DNA of 14,268 nucleotides from Methylococcaceae bacterium (GCA_005779525.1 SXIZ01000033.1:1-14268); one strand, 5' to 3'. Counted from the first letter of the stretch, positions 1-8,076 are shown. Program-made: numbers and translations. Notes: generated by a model from the letters alone, not told the origin.

Positions 1-16
1 ACTGGAAAATTTGACC

Positions 17-44
17 ATTATAACGTCAATAAATAATTAGTCAA
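17..44 (-). promoter_or_regulatory. Sigma70-type promoter overlapping the pth stop codon, reading left out of the window
   Basis: On the minus strand a TTGACT hexamer (44 down to 39) is followed after exactly 16 nt by a perfect TATAAT (22 down to 17). The -35 hexamer overlaps the pth stop codon (41-43). The expected start of transcription is near position 10, so the transcript would serve whatever lies to the left of the window. In many gammaproteobacteria the gene after pth is the GTPase gene ychF, but that gene is not visible here. Hexamer match and spacing are seen in the sequence; promoter activity is inferred. Confidence 0.6.
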
Positions 45-616
45 CATTTTTTTATATGTAGATTTCTCATAACCACATCCATATGTCCGAGCACAAGTTC
101 ATCGATATAGCGCATACTATTTTGTAGCGCATTTTCTATATCGACATGCTCATCTAGTGTTGGTGCACTCAATACGTAGTCCGCAACCGCCATTTTACCC
201 TGCGGCCTACCAATACCCAAACGCAAGCGATTAAATCCATTTTCACCTAATTTAGCAATTATATCACGCAAACCATTATGCCCTGCATGACCACCACCAA
301 CTTTTAACCGACCCTGACCAGGTAAAAGATCAAGCTCATCATGAACCACCAAAATACTCTCAGGCTTTAATTGATAATAATTTACCAATTCCGCAACCGA
401 CAATCCACTTAAGTTCATAAATGTATCTGGCTTAACCAATATTACTTTCTGGCCTGCACAGATAATTTGCGCAATCTGCGCTTTAAATTTTTTTTCGTTT
501 TGCCATGCTTGAGTAAAACGCAAAGCCAATTCATCAACAAACCAAAACCCCGCATTATGCCGAGTTCTTGCATATTGCTGACCCGGATTACCCAAGCCAA
601 CAATCACCTTCAACAT
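41..616 (-). CDS. pth: Peptidyl-tRNA hydrolase
   Basis: Cytosolic enzyme that hydrolyses the ester bond of peptidyl-tRNAs that drop off the ribosome, releasing tRNA for reuse. The 191-residue length is normal for the bacterial family. The N-terminus (VGLGNPG) and the TRHNAG motif are intact. The residues known to be catalytic or substrate-binding in E. coli fall at the same numbers: Asn10, His20, Asn68 and Asp93 (in VVHDELD), with Asn114 in the GHNGL motif. The ATG is preceded by a GAAGG Shine-Dalgarno that overlaps the last codons of rplY, which ends only 2 nt upstream, so translation is probably coupled to rplY. It is the last gene of the minus-strand run in this window. Confidence 0.98.
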   Translation of the reverse strand: MLKVIVGLGNPGQQYARTRHNAGFWFVDELALRFTQAWQNEKKFKAQIAQIICAGQKVILVKPDTFMNLSGLSVAELVNYYQLKPESILVVHDELDLLPGQGRLKVGGGHAGHNGLRDIIAKLGENGFNRLRLGIGRPQGKMAVADYVLSAPTLDEHVDIENALQNSMRYIDELVLGHMDVVMRNLHIKKC

Positions 617-618
617 AA

Positions 619-1218
619 TTAACCTTCAGATGCTACCGATGAAGCTGCAATTTTAACTAATGCCAAATCCTGCTCATCATCGTGTGCATGCAACAGCGCA
701 GCAAAACGCACACCTGCAGGCGGAACCAAATCATGCAAATGCACAGACTCACCAACCGCCAAATTGGTAATATCAATTTCTATAAATTCAGGTAAAGCTC
801 CAGGCAAACAAATCACCTCGACATCTGCCGCCAGTGGAATCAACACCCCACCCGCTTTAAGACCAACACTTACCGCCTCACCTTTAAAATGCAAAGGCAC
901 ATGCACTTTAATTTCTTCTTGCATATTAACGCGCAAAAAGTCCATATGCAAAACCACAGGCTTTGCAGGATGACGCGCCAAGCCTTTAAGTACCGCTTGC
1001 TCAGTTTTGCCGTCAATGGTTATATCTAAAACATGAGAATAGACCGCCTCATGCTCCAAATGCTTAATCACATCATTATGATTGAGGGTTAACATCACAG
1101 GATCAGTGTGCCCACCATATAAAACAGCAGGAACCCTTCCTTCACGACGGATTGCTTTTGCTGCACTCTTGCCTGATTTCGTGCGACTTTCTGCAACAAA
1201 TCCAAAAACGTTAGACAT
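619..1218 (-). CDS. rplY: 50S ribosomal protein L25, long Ctc/TL5 form
   Basis: 5S rRNA-binding ribosomal protein of the general stress protein CTC/L25 family. With the chosen start it has 199 residues: an N-terminal L25 domain (about 1-92, with the AIRREGRVPAVLYGG signature) and a C-terminal beta-rich TL5 domain (about 98-185). E. coli L25 has only the first domain, so this is the two-domain form found in Pseudomonas and many other bacteria. An in-frame ATG lies 18 nt upstream at 1236. I chose 1218 because a GGAGAGAGAG Shine-Dalgarno lies directly before it and because MSNVFGF matches family N-termini. It sits between prs and pth, 2 nt from pth. Confidence 0.96.
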   Translation of the reverse strand: MSNVFGFVAESRTKSGKSAAKAIRREGRVPAVLYGGHTDPVMLTLNHNDVIKHLEHEAVYSHVLDITIDGKTEQAVLKGLARHPAKPVVLHMDFLRVNMQEEIKVHVPLHFKGEAVSVGLKAGGVLIPLAADVEVICLPGALPEFIEIDITNLAVGESVHLHDLVPPAGVRFAALLHAHDDEQDLALVKIAASSVASEG

Positions 1219-1263
1219 CTCTCTCTCCAAAAACATATGCTTTTATAGCATTTATAATTTAAC

Positions 1264-2217
1264 TTAATCTACATAAAGTGAACTAACAGATTCACCCGCT
1301 GCTATCCGCCTTATCGTTTCCGCCAACATCTCAGCAACACTCAACTGCCTAATCTTGACCGACGCCATAGCCTCATCATTCAACGGTATAGTATCTGTCA
1401 CCACCAACTCATCTAAACTAGATGAATTTATATTTTGCATGGCCTTTCCGGATAACACCGCATGCGTACAATAAGCAACAACCTTAATTGCACCTTCTTT
1501 TTTCAGTGCATTTGCCGCATGACACAAGGTACCCGCAGTATCTACCAAATCATCTACCAGCACACACGTACGACCCTTGACATCCCCTATAATATGCATT
1601 ATTTCGGATACATTTGCCTTAGGTCGGCGCTTATCTATAATCGCCAAGTCAGCATCATCTAATCGCTTAGCTAACGCCCTTGCCCGCACGACGCCACCGA
1701 CATCCGGTGAAACCACCATCAAATTCTCATATTTTTGACGCCAAACATCCCCCAATAAAATCGGAGATGCGTAGACATTATCTACTGGCACATCAAAAAA
1801 ACCCTGAATTTGATCTGCGTGCAAATCAACCGTCAATACGCGAGATGCACCCGCCACTTCAATCATTCTTGCGGCAAGTTTTGCCGTGATAGGCACCCTC
1901 GCCGATCTTGTTCGCCTATCCTGACGCGCATAGCCGTAATAAGGTATTACCGCTGTAATTCTTGCTGCTGACGCTCTCTTTATAGCATCAATCATGATTA
2001 GCAATTCCATCAGGTTTTCATTAGTTGGCGCGCATGTTGGCTGCAAGATAAAAACATCCTTACCACGGACATTTTCCTGAATTTCAACCACTACTTCACC
2101 ATCACTAAAACGCCCAACAGTTGCCATTCCGAGCCGCATATTCAGTTTTTTCGCAATTCCCTGCGACAAGGCTAAATTTGCATTCCCCGAAAACAACATC
2201 AATGAGACGTCACTCAC
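1264..2217 (-). CDS. prs: Ribose-phosphate pyrophosphokinase (PRPP synthetase)
   Basis: Makes 5-phosphoribosyl-1-pyrophosphate from ribose 5-phosphate and ATP, feeding purine, pyrimidine, NAD, histidine and tryptophan synthesis. From the chosen start it has 317 residues, close to the E. coli enzyme (315). Visible landmarks are GRFSDGE (about 36-42), the ATP-site motif YARQDRR (about 96-102), HADQIQGFFD (about 133-142) and the ribose-phosphate loop VDDLVDTAGTL (about 221-231). The loop has DTAGT where E. coli has DTGGT; the alanine form is common elsewhere. The longest frame opens with TTG at 2223, only 3 nt after the AGGAG. The GTG at 2217 has 9 nt spacing and gives the usual N-terminal length, so I prefer it. 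It follows tRNA-Gln by 42 nt. Confidence 0.97.
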   Translation of the reverse strand: MSDVSLMLFSGNANLALSQGIAKKLNMRLGMATVGRFSDGEVVVEIQENVRGKDVFILQPTCAPTNENLMELLIMIDAIKRASAARITAVIPYYGYARQDRRTRSARVPITAKLAARMIEVAGASRVLTVDLHADQIQGFFDVPVDNVYASPILLGDVWRQKYENLMVVSPDVGGVVRARALAKRLDDADLAIIDKRRPKANVSEIMHIIGDVKGRTCVLVDDLVDTAGTLCHAANALKKEGAIKVVAYCTHAVLSGKAMQNINSSSLDELVVTDTIPLNDEAMASVKIRQLSVAEMLAETIRRIAAGESVSSLYVD

Positions 2218-2259
2218 CCTCAAGCACTCCTGAAAAAAATTTTACACAGTGGGAATAAA

Positions 2260-2334
2260 TGGCTGGGCCGCTAGGATTCGAACCTAGGTATGCGGAGATC
2301 AAAACCCCGTGCCTTACCGCTTGGCGACGACCCA
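2260..2334 (-). tRNA. tRNA-Gln (anticodon UUG)
   Basis: The reverse complement folds into a full 75-nt cloverleaf. The acceptor stem pairs TGGGTCG with CGGCCCA, with one G-T pair and a U1-A72 pair typical of tRNA-Gln. The D-arm is GCC/GGC. The anticodon loop TTTTGAT places TTG at plus positions 2300-2302. The T-arm pairs CTAGG with CCTAG around TTCGAAT, the discriminator is G, and CCA is encoded. It begins 25 nt after the ispE stop and ends 42 nt before prs. I see no strong separate promoter or terminator, so it is probably cut out of the ispE-prs transcript. The same tRNA sits at this place in Pseudomonas. Confidence 0.98.
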
Positions 2335-2359
2335 TTTATGATTACTTTATTACTCTAAA

Positions 2360-3223
2360 CTATTGTTCCAGCATAGAATATAGTGGAGACTTATTCATAC
2401 TTTTTGCTAGATAAACACTCCATTTTGTACTCAATGCATTTTTTGCTAATTCCGCCTCTTCTAGCGTACCAAATTCAGCATAAACACACGCCCCCGTCCC
2501 TGTTAATCGCGCTAAAGAATAACGTGACAAATCATTTATCGCTTCTCTAACCGGCTGATAAAATTTTTCTACAACAGCTAAGCAGTCATTAACCCGCTGC
2601 CCTGCTCTAAAGTCGCTTATTGTTATTCTTTTACTATCTCTTGTCAACTCTTTTGCACAAAAAATTTCTTTAGTATTCACATGACACTCTGGCTTAATGA
2701 CCAACATCCACTTTTCTGGCAAGTCAATGGCTGAAATTTGTTCGCCCACGCCTTCAGCCCAAGCTGCTGATCCAAAAATAAAAATAGGAACATCTGCGCC
2801 TAATTTTAAACCAATTGTCATCAATTCTTGCTTTGTAAGTCCAAGCCCCCACAATTGATTCAAAACCACTAATGTTGTTGCGGCATCGGAACTCCCGCCG
2901 CCCAATCCCCCTCCCATGGGAATATGCTTATCCAATTCTATCTCGACACCCAGATCACTACCACTATACTGCTGCAATGCCAGTGCCGCCCTCACCGTTA
3001 AATCCTCTTGCGCTAGCACACCCGGAATTGGATTTCGGAGTGTAACCGTGCTAGTTGCAGTTTGATGGAATTTAAGGCCATCCAGCAAATCTATAAACTG
3101 AAATACGGTTTGTAATAAGTGATATCCATCCTCACGTTGCCCGACAATGCGTAACATCAAATTAAGTTTTGCAGGTGCAGGCCATGTCAATCCCCAAGCT
3201 ACCCTAGATTCACCTTCATTCAT
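2360..3223 (-). CDS. ispE: 4-diphosphocytidyl-2-C-methyl-D-erythritol kinase
   Basis: GHMP-superfamily kinase of the non-mevalonate (MEP) pathway. It phosphorylates the 2-hydroxyl of CDP-methylerythritol with ATP on the way to isopentenyl diphosphate. The 287-residue length is normal. The N-terminal PAPAKLNL motif carries the conserved lysine (Lys19), DGYHLL carries the substrate-contacting histidine (His35), and the ATP-binding glycine-rich motif runs from about 102 to 115 (PMGGGLGGGSSDAA) with the catalytic aspartate at 113. A C-terminal LTGTGACVYAEF motif is also present. The ATG overlaps the 3' end of lolB by 8 nt, with a GGGA element 8 nt upstream, so translation is likely coupled to lolB. 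Confidence 0.98.
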   Translation of the reverse strand: MNEGESRVAWGLTWPAPAKLNLMLRIVGQREDGYHLLQTVFQFIDLLDGLKFHQTATSTVTLRNPIPGVLAQEDLTVRAALALQQYSGSDLGVEIELDKHIPMGGGLGGGSSDAATTLVVLNQLWGLGLTKQELMTIGLKLGADVPIFIFGSAAWAEGVGEQISAIDLPEKWMLVIKPECHVNTKEIFCAKELTRDSKRITISDFRAGQRVNDCLAVVEKFYQPVREAINDLSRYSLARLTGTGACVYAEFGTLEEAELAKNALSTKWSVYLAKSMNKSPLYSMLEQ

Positions 3224-3791
3224 TTGACGTTTCCCATTTTTCGATAACTAATTTTAATTTTACTTTATCGTTATTGACATTAATCTTATGTGGCATGACA
3301 ACTTCATTGAGTTTCATCCATTCTTTGTAACCAACCTGCCAACCGTCCTGTTCAAATCCTTGAGAAATTGCTTGCACTTTTTTTTGCTTATCAGGCAAAC
3401 CAATCACCCAACTCACTAACGAACGCACTGGAACAAACACTCCAAGTTTTTCACTGACGAATTCGTCTGGATCATTTGACTGCGCAATGGGTCCTTTGCC
3501 ATCATCGATTGTTACCCACTCATCATTCAACTCGATAACGGTTGCGCCTTGCCCCAGAAGACCTGATAAATTAACCCTATCGAGACCTGGCTTATGCTGC
3601 CATTTAACATTTGCGCTCCAGGAATCACTCGGCCCAGTCAGTGCCATACGCCCTTCAAAGCGCCACATTTTAATTGCCGCCAAATGCTGCTTAGACAGAG
3701 AGGCATAATCGTCCTGCTCAAATGTTTGCGGGGGTGTAGCGCACCCTACCAGTCCGAGCAACAGCAAGCCTAAAACGAGAGATCTGTTCAC
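3216..3791 (-). CDS. lolB: Outer-membrane lipoprotein receptor LolB
   Basis: Accepts lipoproteins from the periplasmic carrier LolA and inserts them into the inner leaflet of the outer membrane. It is itself a lipoprotein: a short hydrophobic signal ends in the lipobox LVGC with the modified Cys17, followed by Ala (no Asp retention signal), consistent with outer-membrane location. The 191-residue length fits the family. The RFEGRMAL strand, the GLLG segment carrying the likely protruding-loop leucine (Leu79), and SLVSWVIGLP all match LolB conserved blocks. It starts with GTG directly abutting the stop of the upstream TPR lipoprotein gene, with a GGTG element 5 nt before. It lies next to ispE as in most gammaproteobacteria. 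Confidence 0.93.
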   Translation of the reverse strand: MNRSLVLGLLLLGLVGCATPPQTFEQDDYASLSKQHLAAIKMWRFEGRMALTGPSDSWSANVKWQHKPGLDRVNLSGLLGQGATVIELNDEWVTIDDGKGPIAQSNDPDEFVSEKLGVFVPVRSLVSWVIGLPDKQKKVQAISQGFEQDGWQVGYKEWMKLNEVVMPHKINVNNDKVKLKLVIEKWETSNE

Positions 3792-5591
3792 TTAAACACC
3801 TTTACCACCCAATAGCCGTTTTTTAATCTCTAACAAATAGTCATCTTTAGGCGCGTTTGCGAGCGCTTTCTCTAAAACACTTTTCGCCTCCTCGACTCGC
3901 CCTTGACGTAACAAGACTTCGACCAAATGCCCCGCAATCTCAGGCTCAGCCTGCTTTTCGTAAGCTTTAGTTAAGTACTCATGCGCTGCTGCTAATTTAC
4001 CTTGTTTAAATAACAACCAACCATAACTATCCATCACTACGGCCATGTCAGGCTGCAGAGCCAAGGCTTTTTTAATATATCCTTCGGCTTCTTTTAATCT
4101 TTGAGTTTTATTTGCTAAGGTATATCCCAATGCGTTAAGCGCGGCGACATCATCAGGATGATCCCGTAAAATCAAATGCAAATCCTTCTCCATTGAGGCC
4201 AAGTCCCCCATACGCTCTGCCACTAACGACCGGGTATACAGCAGTTCTTTTTGCTCGGGAATCTCTGCTAAAGCCTCGGACAAAACTTTATACGCTTTAG
4301 AATACTGTTTTTGAGCATTAAAAATTTCTGCCTGAATCGCTAAAATTCGTACCCGCTGACTGGGGAATTTGTCTTGTAAACGAATCACCCGCTGCATTGC
4401 TTCTTCATACCGCCGCTCTTCCATCAACAACGATGCTGCAGACATTGCCGCATCAAATTCTGCTGGCCCACGCGTCACACTATCAAACCAGGATAAAGCT
4501 TTGGTAAATTGCCCTTCTTTGGCCGCCAACTTGCCTAAATACAGACTAGCCTGTCCTGACCATTCAGGGCGATTGACGAGTTGATCAAGATATTTTTTGG
4601 CTTCGGCATCTTGTTGTAACTGTAAATGTAACAGTGCTAATGAAAATATACTGTCACCATCATCCGGATGCGCAACCAAAACCTCACGATACACGACCAT
4701 GGCCGCGTCAAATTTTGCCGCTTTGATCAACAATTGCGCCAGCATCCGCTTAAATCTGAGTTCATCAGGATATTTGGCAATATCCGCGCGCAATAAGCTT
4801 TCTGCTTTATCTAAATCATCATTTAACACGGCTAACTGCGCTTGAGCAACCAGCGCTTTGTCCCAAGCGGGTTGCAATTGTAATGTTTTTTGTAATTTCT
4901 CTTCCGCTAAGCGATTATCCTTTTTTTGCATTGCCAACAACGCCTGCGTGTAATACAACACGGCGCGATCTGGATTTTTTACCGCCAATTCATCTAACAC
5001 ACCGATAACAAAATCCACCTTATCCGTCTGACCAACAGTTTTTAGCAACTCCTGCAAGGTATTTTCAAACCCTGCTGGATCCAATTTCAGCAAAGCTTCA
5101 AGATGCTTCAAGGATTCGGATTTGTGTCCTGAACGCAATGCCGTGAGTGCCGCGAGCATTTGTGCATTAAGATTATTGCCATCTTCTTTTAACCATAAAT
5201 TTACCGCTTCATCGGCTTTTTTATTGTCCTGTAAAAACACAGCAATTTTTGCTGCCCGCTCAGCAATCCGCGGATCCTGAACCTGACTGGCTGCTTGCAT
5301 ATAGCCTTCTAACGCAACATCATAAAGATTACGCTGGCCAGCAAGTTCCGCCGTCAAGAGTAAATACAAAACCTTAGCATCAATTGCGGTTTTGGTTTCT
5401 ACCGATGATTTTGCCTGAGCCTTGGTTTTTCCTTTATCATCTATAGTTGCCGATGACGCATTGGTTGGAGCGGTTTCTTGCGAAGGCGCCTCCGTATCGG
5501 TAGCTGGTGTGGCTTCATCCTTCACGCCTTCACCAGCGCAACCTGCCATTATCCCTACCATGAGCAACACTAATAATTTATAACTATGCAC
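3792..5591 (-). CDS. Outer-membrane TPR lipoprotein, LbcA-like
   Basis: A 599-residue lipoprotein made almost wholly of TPR-like helical hairpins. The signal peptide ends in lipobox MAGC (Cys18), followed by Ala, which suggests outer-membrane sorting. Residues about 20-65 are a low-complexity Ala/Thr/Lys/Glu linker. From about 70 to the end run degenerate TPR units; the clearest are about 486-555 (NALGYTLANK, then DSYGWLLFKQGKLAAA). Its position upstream of lolB-ispE matches PA4667 of P. aeruginosa, which I recall as LbcA, the scaffold that activates the periplasmic protease CtpA to degrade peptidoglycan hydrolases. The orthology is inferred from synteny and architecture. It starts with GTG, supported by GTAGGA 6 nt upstream. 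It is the first gene of the minus-strand run. Confidence 0.85.
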   Translation of the reverse strand: MHSYKLLVLLMVGIMAGCAGEGVKDEATPATDTEAPSQETAPTNASSATIDDKGKTKAQAKSSVETKTAIDAKVLYLLLTAELAGQRNLYDVALEGYMQAASQVQDPRIAERAAKIAVFLQDNKKADEAVNLWLKEDGNNLNAQMLAALTALRSGHKSESLKHLEALLKLDPAGFENTLQELLKTVGQTDKVDFVIGVLDELAVKNPDRAVLYYTQALLAMQKKDNRLAEEKLQKTLQLQPAWDKALVAQAQLAVLNDDLDKAESLLRADIAKYPDELRFKRMLAQLLIKAAKFDAAMVVYREVLVAHPDDGDSIFSLALLHLQLQQDAEAKKYLDQLVNRPEWSGQASLYLGKLAAKEGQFTKALSWFDSVTRGPAEFDAAMSAASLLMEERRYEEAMQRVIRLQDKFPSQRVRILAIQAEIFNAQKQYSKAYKVLSEALAEIPEQKELLYTRSLVAERMGDLASMEKDLHLILRDHPDDVAALNALGYTLANKTQRLKEAEGYIKKALALQPDMAVVMDSYGWLLFKQGKLAAAHEYLTKAYEKQAEPEIAGHLVEVLLRQGRVEEAKSVLEKALANAPKDDYLLEIKKRLLGGKGV

Positions 5592-5673
5592 GTAAATTCC
5601 TACTTATCGACACAAACATGCTTAATAGATTACCAGAAATTCTGACTATTCCTGCACGTTTGATTTATTCTAT

Positions 5674-5702
5674 TTGGACAAAGTCATTATATTTTTTAAA
5701 AT
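5674..5702 (+). promoter_or_regulatory. Sigma70-type promoter for hemA
   Basis: TTGGAC (5674-5679) and TAAAAT (5697-5702) are separated by exactly 17 nt, giving an expected transcript start near 5709 and a leader of about 24 nt before the hemA ATG. A second -10-like hexamer, TACAAT (5705-5710), lies just downstream. Hexamers and spacing are seen; activity is inferred. It physically overlaps the minus-strand -10 at 5686-5691. Confidence 0.6.
5686..5691 (-). promoter_or_regulatory. -10 element for the divergent lipoprotein-lolB-ispE operon
   Basis: On the minus strand this is a perfect TATAAT. The expected start is near 5679, leaving a leader of about 88 nt before the GTG at 5591. No good -35 hexamer is visible at 16-18 nt (best TTAAAT), so the assignment rests mostly on the -10. 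It lies inside the spacer of the hemA promoter, so polymerases for the two directions would compete for the same DNA. Confidence 0.4.
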
Positions 5703-5732
5703 AGTACAATTTAAACCTTACTTCATTCAATC

Positions 5733-6992
5733 ATGACGCTGTTAGCCGTTGGTATAAATTATAGTACTGCCCCTGTCAGCATACGGGAGCGCTTAGCTTT
5801 TCCGGCTGAAATCTTAGATTCAGCACTGAAAGACCTTTGGCAAACACAGGAGATTACTGAAGCTGCGATTTTATCCACCTGCAATCGCACCGAATTATAT
5901 TGCCGTCTAGAATCTCCCAATCCTCAGATTTTAATTGACTGGCTCGCTAAAAATCGGCAACTGCAAGCGCATGATTTTGCGCAACACACCTACAGCCTGA
6001 AAGATCACGCTGTTATTCGCCATATCTGCCGAGTTGCTTGCGGCTTGGACTCCATGATACTTGGAGAACCGCAGATCTTAGGGCAAATGAAAACCGCCTA
6101 TCAATCGGCCTGTGCGGCTGGCACCCTCAGCAAACAGTTGGGTCGATTGTTCCAACACACTTTTAACACCGCCAAAAAAGTGCGCACTGATACTGCCATC
6201 GGGAGTAGCCCGGTATCGGTGGCCTTCGCCGCAGTGCAACTTGCGCAACAAATTTTCGACAGCCTAAGTGAACAAACCGCCTTATTGATTGGTGCAGGTG
6301 AAACCATTGAACTGACGGCTCGGCATCTACACCAGCAGGGAATTGGTCGCATCATCATCGCTAACCGCACCTATGAAAAAGCCCATGCCTTAGCTATGCA
6401 ATTTAATGGCTACGCCATTGCTTTGGCCGAAATTCCCGACCACCTTGCAGAAGCCGATATTGTGGTATCCTCCACTGCCAGCCAGCTCCCAATATTAGGT
6501 AAAGGCCGGGTTGAGAGCGCTATCAAAAAACGTAAACGTAAACCTATGTTTATGGTTGATCTTGCGGTTCCGCGAGACATCGAAGCGGAGGTTGGTCAAC
6601 TGAGTGATGTCTATCTCTACACCGTAGATGATTTACAAAACACTATCGATCAAAACATGCAAGCGCGACGCCAAGCGGCCGAGCAAGCGGAAGAAATTAT
6701 CGATACCCAGGTGCAACATTTTGTCGCTTGGTTACACTCACAAGGTGCACAAAGTACGATTGCCGATTTTAGACAACAAACCGAACGCCTGCGTAATGAC
6801 GCCCTCGAAAAAGCATTGCTCGCCCTCAAAAATGGCGCGAATCCCGAAGACACGCTTACTAAACTGGCACATTCTTTAACTAACAAAATTATCCATACCC
6901 CGTGTGCTCAATTGCGCGCTGCTGGTAATGACGAACGCCATGACTTGATTTTGGCAGCACGCGAACTTTTTAATTTAACCAACAACACATGA
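5733..6992 (+). CDS. hemA: Glutamyl-tRNA reductase
   Basis: NADPH-dependent reduction of glutamyl-tRNA(Glu) to glutamate-1-semialdehyde, the first committed step of C5-pathway tetrapyrrole (haem, sirohaem) synthesis. The 419 residues match the family. The nucleophilic cysteine is Cys50 in STCNRTE, as in E. coli. The conserved His97 and the GLDSMILGEPQILGQMK block (about 104-120) follow. An NADPH-binding Rossmann motif LLIGAGE lies at about 184-190, with ANRT at about 210-213. The C-terminal dimerisation helix region is present. The start agrees with family N-termini (MTLLAVGIN), yet no clear Shine-Dalgarno precedes it. The last 4 nt overlap the prfA start (ATGA), as expected for the conserved hemA-prfA-prmC operon. 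Confidence 0.98.
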   Translation: MTLLAVGINYSTAPVSIRERLAFPAEILDSALKDLWQTQEITEAAILSTCNRTELYCRLESPNPQILIDWLAKNRQLQAHDFAQHTYSLKDHAVIRHICRVACGLDSMILGEPQILGQMKTAYQSACAAGTLSKQLGRLFQHTFNTAKKVRTDTAIGSSPVSVAFAAVQLAQQIFDSLSEQTALLIGAGETIELTARHLHQQGIGRIIIANRTYEKAHALAMQFNGYAIALAEIPDHLAEADIVVSSTASQLPILGKGRVESAIKKRKRKPMFMVDLAVPRDIEAEVGQLSDVYLYTVDDLQNTIDQNMQARRQAAEQAEEIIDTQVQHFVAWLHSQGAQSTIADFRQQTERLRNDALEKALLALKNGANPEDTLTKLAHSLTNKIIHTPCAQLRAAGNDERHDLILAARELFNLTNNT

Positions 6993-8074
6993 AAGCATCC
7001 ATAAGATTAAAACTTGAACAACTCGCTGACCGTTTTGACGAGATTGCCGCGTTGATGTCGTCCCCTGAAATTCAGTCCGATCAAAATAAATTTCGCCAAC
7101 TCGGGCAAGAATACGCACAGATCACGCCTTTAGTCGAGTGCTATCATGACTACCTAAAAGCCATGGATAATTTAGCGTCAGCTCAGGAAATGGCAAAAGA
7201 TAGCGATCTCGAAATACGTGAAATGGCGCGAGAAGAAATCAAAGCCGCAGAAGCTCAACTCGACCAATTACAACAGGACTTACAAATCCTGCTACTGCCA
7301 AAAGACCCGAACGATAATCGTAATATCTTCTTAGAGGTCCGCGCAGGTACTGGCGGCGACGAAGCCGCTATCTTTTCGGGGGACTTATCGCGCATGTACC
7401 ATCGCTATGCCGAAAAACAAGGCTGGCGGATTGAGATCATCAATGAAAATCCGGGTGAACATGGGGGATATAAAGAAATTATTCTGCGCATTTCCGGCAA
7501 TGACGTGTACTCCCAATTAAAATTTGAATCAGGCACCCACCGCGTGCAGCGCGTCCCCGAGACCGAATCCCAAGGCCGGGTACACACTTCCGCCTGCACG
7601 GTGGCAATTATGCCGGAAGTCGATACTATCGACGAATTTGATATCAATCCAGCAGATTTGAAAGTTGATACCTTTCGTTCTTCTGGGGCGGGCGGGCAGC
7701 ATATTAACAAAACCGAATCCGCGATTCGGATCACCCACATTCCCACTGGAGTTGTTGTAGAATGCCAAGACGAACGTTCGCAACATAAAAATCGGGCACG
7801 CGCCATGTCGCTATTACAATCCCGATTATTAGCCGCAGAGCAGGAAAAACACGCCGCAGAACAATCTGCGAACCGTAAACTACAGGTAGGCAGTGGTGAT
7901 CGTTCGGAACGTATCCGTACTTATAACTACCCGCAAGGTAGATTAACGGACCACCGTATCAATCTGACGTTGTATAAATTGGAGGATATAATGCAAGGCA
8001 ATCTGGAACAAGTCATTCAGCCGCTGATTAGCGAGTATCAGGCGGAACTTCTCACCCAACTTGGCGATGACTAG
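6989..8074 (+). CDS. prfA: Peptide chain release factor 1
   Basis: Recognises UAA and UAG stop codons in the ribosomal A site and triggers peptide release. At 361 residues it has normal RF1 length. The catalytic GGQ motif is at 235-237 in SSGAGGQHINKTESA. The stop-codon-reading tripeptide is P190-E191-T192, where E. coli RF1 has PAT; the P-x-T pattern is kept, which marks RF1 rather than RF2 (SPF). The N-terminal helical domain (about 1-105) and domain with RAGTGGDEA (about 118-126) are complete. Its ATG overlaps the hemA stop and no strong ribosome-binding site is visible, so reinitiation from hemA is likely. The glutamine of GGQ is the methylation target of the next gene product. Confidence 0.98.
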   Translation: MKASIRLKLEQLADRFDEIAALMSSPEIQSDQNKFRQLGQEYAQITPLVECYHDYLKAMDNLASAQEMAKDSDLEIREMAREEIKAAEAQLDQLQQDLQILLLPKDPNDNRNIFLEVRAGTGGDEAAIFSGDLSRMYHRYAEKQGWRIEIINENPGEHGGYKEIILRISGNDVYSQLKFESGTHRVQRVPETESQGRVHTSACTVAIMPEVDTIDEFDINPADLKVDTFRSSGAGGQHINKTESAIRITHIPTGVVVECQDERSQHKNRARAMSLLQSRLLAAEQEKHAAEQSANRKLQVGSGDRSERIRTYNYPQGRLTDHRINLTLYKLEDIMQGNLEQVIQPLISEYQAELLTQLGDD

Positions 8075-8076
8075 TT

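Noticed and set aside
1219..1236. Upstream ATG giving a six-residue longer L25/Ctc
   Set aside because: The downstream ATG at 1218 has a strong GGAGAGAGAG ribosome-binding site and matches family N-termini; the upstream one has no such site.
1222..1258. AT-rich hairpin (ATGCT/AGCAT) followed by five T's between prs and rplY, as a terminator
   Set aside because: The stem is only about 5 bp and AT-rich, and the T-run overlaps the rplY leader; too weak to call as a terminator in a conserved co-directional gene pair.
7405..7806. Long antisense open frames within prfA (also within hemA, prmC and the lipoprotein gene)
   Set aside because: They lie opposite clearly conserved genes, have Cys/Arg/Ser-rich compositions typical of shadow frames, and lack family motifs.
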